A stretch of 64,000 nucleotides of DNA from Paraburkholderia youngii (GTDB lineage: Bacteria > Pseudomonadota > Gammaproteobacteria > Burkholderiales > Burkholderiaceae): the NCBI RefSeq assembly GCF_013366925.1, contig NZ_JAALDK010000002.1, positions 558,001 through 622,000 of the forward strand, given 5' to 3'. Positions 55,427-64,000 of this stretch are shown here, one piece after another. Position numbers and translations under genes: made by a program. The number at the start of each line of letters is the position of its first letter. The stretch's first letter is position 1. The notes under the pieces are model-generated. The model saw nothing but the letters and a program-made list of their open reading frames with translations, was not told the origin of the DNA and ran no database searches.

Positions 55427-57144
55427 GCGCACACCTCCTCTTTGGAAGTCATGGCTTTGGTGGCGATCGCGTTACCGGTGACGAAGCCGAACGTCATATT
55501 CGGCCCGTGCGTGATACCGGCGCCCGGATAGTTGCCGCCCATCACGCTGCGCCGGTCATTGCCGACCGCGTAAAGGCCCTCGATCTCGCTGCCGTCGGCC
55601 CGCAGCACTTCGCCAGTGACGCTCGTCTCGAGGCCGTCGAAGGTGCCCAGATCGCCCATCACCACCTTCACCGCATAGAAGGGGCCGGTCGCGATAGGCG
55701 CAACGCAAGGATTGGGCTTGTGGTCCGGATCGGCGAGATAACGGTTGAACGAGGTGCGACCGCGATGGAACGCCGGGTCTTCTCCGCGCTCGGCATCGCG
55801 ATTGTAGGCATGGACCGTCATTTCGAGCGCATCGGGAGCGATGCCGCAATTGCGCGCCAGCTCGCCGATCGTGTCGCCCTTGATCAGGTAGCCTTTGCGC
55901 AGCAGAGGCCCCACCGGCATCGGTGCGGGCTTGGCATAGCCCAGTCCATACTTGCCCAGCGCCACCTTGTCGCAGATCAGCCACATCGCCGTCTCCCGTT
56001 CACCCTCGCAGGCGCGCATCAAAGCGGCGCCAACGTCGTGGTAGGAGTTCGATTCATTGGTGAAGCGCTGACCGCTGCGCAGCACGCCGATCACGCCGGG
56101 CTTATACCGGTCGAGCAGATGCGGAAACACGCCAGTGCGGCCCTTGCCGAAGGGCACCTTCGAGACAGGCATCCAGGCCGCCGCATCGGCAAAGCCGAGC
56201 TTCACGGCACCACCCACCTTCTCCGCCAGGGTCAGCCCGTCGCCGGTATTGCCGACGGGCGTGGGCGACAGATGCTCACCGCCACGCTTCACATGCGGAT
56301 AGACCTGCGCGATGCGCTTCAGATCGTGCGGGAAGCCGCCACAAGCCAGCACGACGCCGTGCCGGGCGGTGATTCGAAGCTCACCGTCCGCGGCGCTCGC
56401 GCGCACACCGGTCACCTTGCCGCTCTTGCTCAGCAGTTCCTTCACGGGCGTCGAAGTGAGGATCGGGATGTCGATCGCCAGCGCCGACTTCGCGAGCCTC
56501 GCGGCGAGCGCGTTGCCGCTCGTGACGTTGATCCCCCGCCGGTAGAGCGCCAGCTCCTTGATGTGCGTAGCCAGACGGCGGGCCACATAGAGGAACGAGA
56601 CGATCGACTTGGTCGCGCGGAAGAAGTGCTTGAGGTCCGCGTTCGAGGAATTGAACATCATCCCCATGAACGTGATCGTCTCGAGCGGCTGCTTGAGGCG
56701 GCGCATGTCCTTGCCCAGCCCGCGAATATCATAGGGCGCGGCGAGGATCGAGCGGCCGATGTCGACGCCGCCGGGCGCATCCGGGTGATAGTCCGGATAG
56801 AGCGTGGGCACGAACTTCATTTCGGTCTCGCGCTCGAAGAACTCGACCATTTTCGGCCCGTTCTCCACAAAGCACTCGACCGCGGCGGCATCGTAGTTAT
56901 TGCCCGTCTCGCTCATCATGTATTCGCGCACGCGCTCGACGGTGTCGGTCGGGTTCTGCTGCCGGCCGTATTTGCTGAGCGGAATCCATAAGACCCCGCC
57001 CGACAGCGCGGTCGTACCACCGAACACGGGCTCCTTCTCGAGCACGATGACATCGAGGCCGCGCTTGCGTGCAGTGATCGCAGTGGCGAGGCCCGCGGCA
57101 CCCGATCCGACCACGACCAGATCGCAGGTGATCTCCTTAGTCAT
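55423..57144 (-). CDS. FAD-dependent dehydrogenase of the KstD/fumarate-reductase type
   Basis: 573 residues. The dinucleotide motif is VVGSGAAGLATAITARKRG, followed by EPVFGGTTALSGGVLWIP, and the C-terminal FAD contact is GGNYPGAGITHGPNMTFGF. The fold is that of 3-ketosteroid Delta1-dehydrogenase and related flavoproteins that introduce a double bond next to a keto group. The substrate is unknown; cyclic ketones or steroids are possible. AAGGAG lies seven bases before the ATG at MTKEITCD. Operon with the SDR gene upstream and the NIPSNAP gene downstream. Confidence 0.83.
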   Translation of the reverse strand: MTKEITCDLVVVGSGAAGLATAITARKRGLDVIVLEKEPVFGGTTALSGGVLWIPLSKYGRQQNPTDTVERVREYMMSETGNNYDAAAVECFVENGPKMVEFFERETEMKFVPTLYPDYHPDAPGGVDIGRSILAAPYDIRGLGKDMRRLKQPLETITFMGMMFNSSNADLKHFFRATKSIVSFLYVARRLATHIKELALYRRGINVTSGNALAARLAKSALAIDIPILTSTPVKELLSKSGKVTGVRASAADGELRITARHGVVLACGGFPHDLKRIAQVYPHVKRGGEHLSPTPVGNTGDGLTLAEKVGGAVKLGFADAAAWMPVSKVPFGKGRTGVFPHLLDRYKPGVIGVLRSGQRFTNESNSYHDVGAALMRACEGERETAMWLICDKVALGKYGLGYAKPAPMPVGPLLRKGYLIKGDTIGELARNCGIAPDALEMTVHAYNRDAERGEDPAFHRGRTSFNRYLADPDHKPNPCVAPIATGPFYAVKVVMGDLGTFDGLETSVTGEVLRADGSEIEGLYAVGNDRRSVMGGNYPGAGITHGPNMTFGFVTGNAIATKAMTSKEEVCA

Positions 57145-57178
57145 ATCCAATCTCCTTGTCGTTGTGGTGTGATGGCGC

Positions 57179-58024
57179 TCACGCGGCCGCGGTAGCGTTG
57201 AAGCCGGGGCGCGGAACCATGTCCATCAGCATGCAATCGAGCCCGCCGTCGACGAGCACCTCCGCGCCATTGACGTAGGCAGCCATATCGGAGGCGAGGA
57301 ACAGCGCCGGGCCGGCCAGGTCTTCCGGCTCGCCGATGCGGCGGCTCGCGGTGGCGGCGGCGCGGCGAGCCTCGAAGCCGGGCTCCTCGTAGAACTTCGC
57401 GGACAGCGCCGTGCGGATCATGCCGGGCAGCACGCAGTTGCTGCGCACGCCGCGCGGGCCCCATTCCGCCGCCAACTGCCGCGACAGCAGCAGCACGCCC
57501 GCTTTGCTCGGGCTATAAGAACCGCTATTGGTCTGCGGATTGCGCGACGCAATCGACGCAACGTGGACGATACTGCCCTTGCCCGCCGCCAGCATGTCGC
57601 GCCCGAAAGCCCGGGCACACAGCAGATAGCCGGTCAGGTTGACGGCGATGGCCTGGTTCCAGTCTTCGATCGAGACCGTCTCGAGAGCTCCGGCGCGCAG
57701 CAGCCCTGCATTGTTGACGAGCGCGCTGACCGGCCCGAGCTCCGCGCGAACCTTGTCAGCAGCTGCCGCAACCGAAGCTTCGTCCGACACGTCGCAGCCG
57801 ATCGCCTGCGCCACCGCACCGGCCTTCCGAAGCTCGGCGGCGACAGCTTCAGCACCGGCAAGATTCCGATCCACGAGCGCCACGTGTGCGCCGACAGCGG
57901 CGAAGGCGCGCGCGATGCCGGCACCAATGCCACTGCCCGCACCCGTGACCACGCAGACCTTTCCGTGCAAGTTCAGCGCGTACGGGGTCGAGGCCGCTGC
58001 GCGATTTTCAAGTTCCTGTCTCAT
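57179..58024 (-). CDS. Short-chain dehydrogenase/reductase
   Basis: 281 residues. The cofactor motif TGAGSGIGAGIA, the NNAG segment LVNNAGLLRAG, and the catalytic Ser with SYSPSKAG (Tyr/Lys) make it a classical SDR. It probably oxidises an alcohol to the ketone used by the flavoprotein downstream, 34 bases away. The start at MRQELEN has AGGAAGG upstream. It is divergent from the AraC regulator. Confidence 0.88.
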   Translation of the reverse strand: MRQELENRAAASTPYALNLHGKVCVVTGAGSGIGAGIARAFAAVGAHVALVDRNLAGAEAVAAELRKAGAVAQAIGCDVSDEASVAAAADKVRAELGPVSALVNNAGLLRAGALETVSIEDWNQAIAVNLTGYLLCARAFGRDMLAAGKGSIVHVASIASRNPQTNSGSYSPSKAGVLLLSRQLAAEWGPRGVRSNCVLPGMIRTALSAKFYEEPGFEARRAAATASRRIGEPEDLAGPALFLASDMAAYVNGAEVLVDGGLDCMLMDMVPRPGFNATAAA

Positions 58025-58146
58025 GTAATTACCTTCCTGAAATATGTATGCGATTACGCTTCCTGATATCCGTATCGCCATTGAACGCCTCGAGCGCCTG
58101 TGGAACAATGGACAGAGTCGACATAGAGCAGGACATAACGTGCATC

Positions 58147-59079
58147 ATGGCCTCTGACCAGCCGCGCCGCCGGACCGTGCTGCATTTCGCGCTCTATGGC
58201 GCGGAAGCCGACCAGCCTTGGGTCGACATGGTCCATTACGAGCGCATTCCGCTGCGTGCCGGGCGTTTCGACTTCGACATCGAACCGCACGTCCACGATG
58301 CGCTGATCCAGGTGCTGTACGTCACCGCCGGCGGCGGCGAGACTTTCATCGACGGCAAGACCTGGGCCGTCCAGGCGCCATGCCTCGTCGTCGTGCCGGC
58401 GCGCTCGGTCCACGGCTTTCACTTCCGCAGCGACATCGACGGTCACGTGATCACCGCCGCGCAGTCCGCGCTGGAATCGCTGGCGATGACGGCCGCGCCC
58501 GAGCTGCTGGAATTCATCCGCACACCGACGGTGTTGTCGATCGATCCCGACGTGGAGCGCGGCACATCTCTGGACACGCTATTTCAGTCGATCGGGCACG
58601 AGGCGGAGAGCCATGAGCGCTGGCAGTTCACCGCGGGCGCCGCACTCACCATCACGCTGTTCGTCAAGATCGGGCGTCTCAGCGAGAGCGCCCGGCTTTC
58701 GGCCAGTTCCGAGCAGCGCACGACGGCCGCGCGAATCGAACGGTTCCGCGCCCTGCTCGACCGCCATTGCCGTGAGCGGCGCCCGGTCGCCAGCTATGCC
58801 GGCGAGATGGGCGTGACCACCGGCCAGCTCTCCCGCATCTGCCGCGCTACGTTCGGGGTCTCGGCCATCGAGGCGATCGATGCACGCTCGATCCATGAGG
58901 CCAAGCGGCTGCTCGGCTATTCGACGCTCAGCGTGAAGCAGATTGCGAGCGAACTGGGCTTTCAGGACGAGGCGTATTTCGGACGCTTCTTCCGCAAGCA
59001 GACGGGACTGCGGCCAACCGAATACCGCTCCGCGGCCCACGATCGTTCCTTGCCACCTGAAAAGGCGAGAGCGGACTGA
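58147..59079 (+). CDS. AraC-family transcriptional regulator (PobR-like)
   Basis: 310 residues. An N-terminal cupin sensing domain (FDIEPHVHDALIQVLYVTAG; CLVVVPARSVHGFHF) precedes a C-terminal double helix-turn-helix (YAGEMGVTTGQLSRICRATF; VKQIASELGFQDEAYFGRFF). The pattern resembles p-hydroxybenzoate and related aromatic-acid regulators. It is divergent from the SDR operon and probably activates it. A start 13 codons earlier (58108) is also possible; neither has a strong ribosome binding site. Confidence 0.85.
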   Translation: MASDQPRRRTVLHFALYGAEADQPWVDMVHYERIPLRAGRFDFDIEPHVHDALIQVLYVTAGGGETFIDGKTWAVQAPCLVVVPARSVHGFHFRSDIDGHVITAAQSALESLAMTAAPELLEFIRTPTVLSIDPDVERGTSLDTLFQSIGHEAESHERWQFTAGAALTITLFVKIGRLSESARLSASSEQRTTAARIERFRALLDRHCRERRPVASYAGEMGVTTGQLSRICRATFGVSAIEAIDARSIHEAKRLLGYSTLSVKQIASELGFQDEAYFGRFFRKQTGLRPTEYRSAAHDRSLPPEKARAD

Positions 59080-59104
59080 CTCGCTCTCGGCCGCCGAACC
59101 GCGT

Positions 59105-59597
59105 CAGGCCGACGCGTCTCCAGATTGGCGAGCGGCGCACCGAGGCATTTGTGCATGCCGTTGCCGAAACCCAGATGACCGCTGGAATCGCGGTCGATGT
59201 CGAAGGTCTCGCCATCGGCAAACTTGCGGCTGTCGCGGTTCGCAGCCGATAGCAGCAATCGCACCCCCGCGCCCTTCGGCAGATCGACGCCCGCGACGGT
59301 GGTCGCCTCGGTGGTGATGCGGCTCACGCGCCTGACGGTGCCACGATAGCGCGCCACCTCGGTGCCGGGCACCTCGACATTGACGTACTGCCCGGGAAGA
59401 AAGCTGAGATCCGCACGGTCCTCGAGCTCGACCGAGAAGGCGATCGTGGTGTCCGATGCTCGTTGGCAGGCGACGATCCGCCCCTTGTGGGAGGACGGGC
59501 CGGTACCCGAGACATCGGAATTCGTGGCGATCTGGATCACGCAGTCGGAGCGCGGGCTCGTCGGGCAGGTGAGAACCTTGCGGGCGCTCACCTTGTC
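59105..59597 (-). pseudogene. Chimeric relic: BenC-like reductase fused to a cytochrome P450 C-terminus
   Basis: One open frame contains two unrelated pieces. First comes the end of a plant-type ferredoxin domain and the start of a flavin domain as in BenC/AntC (KVLTCPTSPRSDCVIQI; SFLPGQYVNVEVPGTE). At about 59357 it passes directly into P450 sequence (RYRGTVRRVSRITTEATTVA) ending with the haem ligand motif GFGNGMHKCLGAPLANLE. Both genes lack most of their length. It is a deletion product of two former oxygenase-related genes and is unlikely to work. Confidence 0.78.
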
Positions 59598-59788
59598 TGG
59601 ACAAAACGTGCATCGTGATGGATGCCGGATGACGGTAGTAACCCGCAGCACCCCGGTTCGGAGCCGAACTCAATAAGGCTAAACGGCGCCTATCATCCAG
59701 ATACCGCCCGGCAGCGCATGCGCCACAGGACCGGCGGGGACTCACGCACTGAAAGTGTTCGGCAGTCGATCCCAGCTTGGGAGGTCTC

Positions 59789-62569
<2,781 letters not shown>

Positions 62570-62934
62570 GACCCTGGGCTGGATGGGTGACAGTCAGTTG
62601 CGCCGTGCCTTGACCGCAAGCGAGGCGTACCTGATCGCATCGTTCGCCACAGCGGTGCTCATTCGAAGTCATCGATCGCGCAATGGCTGAGCGGATCATT
62701 GCGCGCCTTGCGGCGCGGGCGAGGTGATGGTTTGCCAGGCTTGGCGACGGGACCGGATTGGCGCTGCCAATAACCGCGCTATTGCACCACGCGGGTAAGC
62801 CCGAATATTACACATACATTAACAATTCCATACTCCGTCACGACGGGCGCTCAGGCTCCCTGAGAACGTCCAGTCGGCGTGCATGGAAGTCGCTTCCAGG
62901 CTCTGTGCAAAAAAAGACATGCTACGGAGACAGT
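62570..62934. other. Intergenic stretch
   Basis: 365 bases between the glucosidase and the binding-protein gene. A 35-codon open frame (62583-62690) lacks support. The right half is AT-richer (ATTACACATACATTAACAAT near 62806) and probably carries the promoter of the next gene. Confidence 0.4.
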
Positions 62935-64000
62935 ATGGGAATTCGCTTGAAGAGCGTCGTGAGCGCGCTCGCGTTGTGTGCCCTCATTGACGTCAGTTAC
63001 GCCGCCGAGCCGATCAAGATCGGTGTCGACGGACCTTTCACCGGCGGTTCGTCTTCGATGGGCGTGAGCATGCGCGACGGCGTGCGGCTCGCCACCGCGG
63101 AAATCAATAAAGCCGGTGGCGTGCTTGGCCGTCAGATCGTGCTGGTCGAGCGCGACGACGAAGCGAAAAATGAACGCGGCGTACAGATCGCGCAAGAGCT
63201 GATCAACAAGGAAAAAGTGGCTGCGGTGGTGGGCTACATCAATACCGGCGTGGCACTCGCGTCTCAACGCTTCTTCCAGGAAGCGAAGATCCCGGTGTTC
63301 AACAACGTCGCGACTGGCAGTGTCCTGACAAAGCAGTTCACCGATCAACCGGATAACTACGTGTTCCGCAACGCCGCTGCCGACCGCATTCAGGCGCCGA
63401 TGATCGTTGAAGAAGCGATCACCAAACGCGGCTTCAAGAAGGTCGCGATTCTCGCGGACTCGACCAATTACGGTCAGCTCGGCCGCGAAGACCTCGAAAA
63501 GGCGCTGGCCACTAAAGGCGTGAAGCCGGTTGCCGTAGAAAAATTCAATATCAAGGACGTCGACATGACCGCGCAGCTGCTCAAGGCCAAGGAGGCCGGC
63601 GCTGAAGCGGTATTGACCTACGGCATTGGGCCGGAACTCGCGCAGATCGCCAACGGCATGGCCAAGCTCGGCTGGAAAGTGCCGCTGGTCGGCAGCTGGA
63701 CCCTGTCGATGGCGAACTACATCGACAACGCGAGCACCAACGGCGAAGGCGCGCGGATGCCGCAGACCTTCATTCAGGAAGCGAACACGCCCAAGCGCAA
63801 GGCGTTCATCGACGCGTACCTCAAGGAGTTCAAGCCGAAGAACAACCGCATCGAATCGGCGGTGTCCGCCGCCCAAGGGTACGACTCGGTCTATTTGCTG
63901 GCCGCGGCGATGACCCAGGCAGGTTCGACCGATGGTCCGAAGGTGCGCGCCGCGCTCGAAAACCTCAACAGCAAGGTGGAAGGCGTCGTGATGGTGTACG
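62935..64000 (+). CDS. Branched-chain amino-acid-type ABC transporter binding protein (partial, cut by window end)
   Basis: 355 codons are present and the frame is open at the window end, so the C-terminus is missing. A signal peptide (RLKSVVSALALCALIDVSYA) precedes the mature LivJ-type fold (EPIKIGVDGPFTGGSSSMGV; VVGYINTGVALASQRFFQ; ILADSTNYGQLGREDLEKAL). CGGAG lies before the ATG. A liv-type transporter or a catabolic operon probably follows. It is distinct from the orphan binding protein at 19409-20557. Confidence 0.88.
   Translation, partial: MGIRLKSVVSALALCALIDVSYAAEPIKIGVDGPFTGGSSSMGVSMRDGVRLATAEINKAGGVLGRQIVLVERDDEAKNERGVQIAQELINKEKVAAVVGYINTGVALASQRFFQEAKIPVFNNVATGSVLTKQFTDQPDNYVFRNAAADRIQAPMIVEEAITKRGFKKVAILADSTNYGQLGREDLEKALATKGVKPVAVEKFNIKDVDMTAQLLKAKEAGAEAVLTYGIGPELAQIANGMAKLGWKVPLVGSWTLSMANYIDNASTNGEGARMPQTFIQEANTPKRKAFIDAYLKEFKPKNNRIESAVSAAQGYDSVYLLAAAMTQAGSTDGPKVRAALENLNSKVEGVVMVY

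Overview
The window looks like chromosomal or megaplasmid DNA of a soil- or plant-associated Burkholderiales bacterium, most likely Paraburkholderia, Caballeronia or Burkholderia. The grounds are the high GC, the many LysR/GntR/IclR/MarR/AraC regulators beside small catabolic operons, a phthalate (oph) locus of the kind described in Burkholderia cepacia, and a Burkholderia-type porin. This is by inference, since no 16S rRNA or other marker gene is present. I saw no tRNA, rRNA, CRISPR array, insertion sequence or prophage. Several decayed genes (at about 20.8, 26.7, 28.7, 32.5 and 59.3 kb) mark it as accessory DNA that has been reshuffled.

Layout. 0.1-5.7 kb: a LysR regulator and a leftward operon (MFS transporter, D-apionate oxidoisomerase-like dehydrogenase, four-carbon acid sugar kinase, GntR regulator), joined by an identical 12-bp sequence in both promoters. 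5.8-11.05 kb: HD-domain protein, patatin-like lipase, and a large zinc-ribbon/cyclase/AAA/TPR signalling protein. 11.1-12.7 kb: FrmR and glutathione-dependent formaldehyde dehydrogenase behind two FrmR-type operators. 12.8-20.6 kb: a GbcA/GbcB-like Rieske N-demethylase pair, two LysR regulators, an unusual lysine-2,3-aminomutase-like radical SAM protein, a 7Fe ferredoxin and a periplasmic amino-acid binding protein. Formaldehyde released by demethylation would be removed by the adjacent frm genes.

20.7-28.9 kb: poorly conserved and decayed genes, a bacterial transglutaminase-like cysteine protease, a MoaD-like protein paired with a beta-propeller protein, a BON lipoprotein and a HiPIP. 28.9-30.1 kb: a tryptophanyl-tRNA synthetase gene preceded by a 16-residue leader peptide with tandem Trp codons and a terminator, that is, a transcription attenuator. 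30.6-40.9 kb: a leftward sugar-type operon (ABC transporter, Gfo/Idh/MocA dehydrogenase, IolD-like ThDP enzyme, decayed aldehyde dehydrogenase, IlvD/Edd dehydratase) with a divergent IclR regulator.

41.1-51.0 kb: a hemerythrin and a complete upper phthalate pathway: 4,5-dioxygenase oxygenase, dihydrodiol dehydrogenase, a second quinolinate phosphoribosyltransferase, MarR regulator, porin, 4,5-dihydroxyphthalate decarboxylase, MFS transporter and dioxygenase reductase. Five copies of an ATTAGA-NN-TCTAAT dyad lie in its promoters. 51.1-54.9 kb: two small hypotheticals and a 2-oxoacid dehydrogenase E1alpha/E1beta/E2 operon without E3. 55.1-59.6 kb: NIPSNAP protein, KstD-like flavoprotein, SDR dehydrogenase, AraC regulator and a chimeric reductase-P450 relic. 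59.8-64 kb: a GH63-like glucosidase and the start of a branched-chain-amino-acid-type binding protein cut by the window end.

The signals I rate highest are the trpS attenuator, the shared operator of the phthalate locus, the unassigned radical SAM/Rieske/ferredoxin locus, and the unassigned IolD-like sugar operon.
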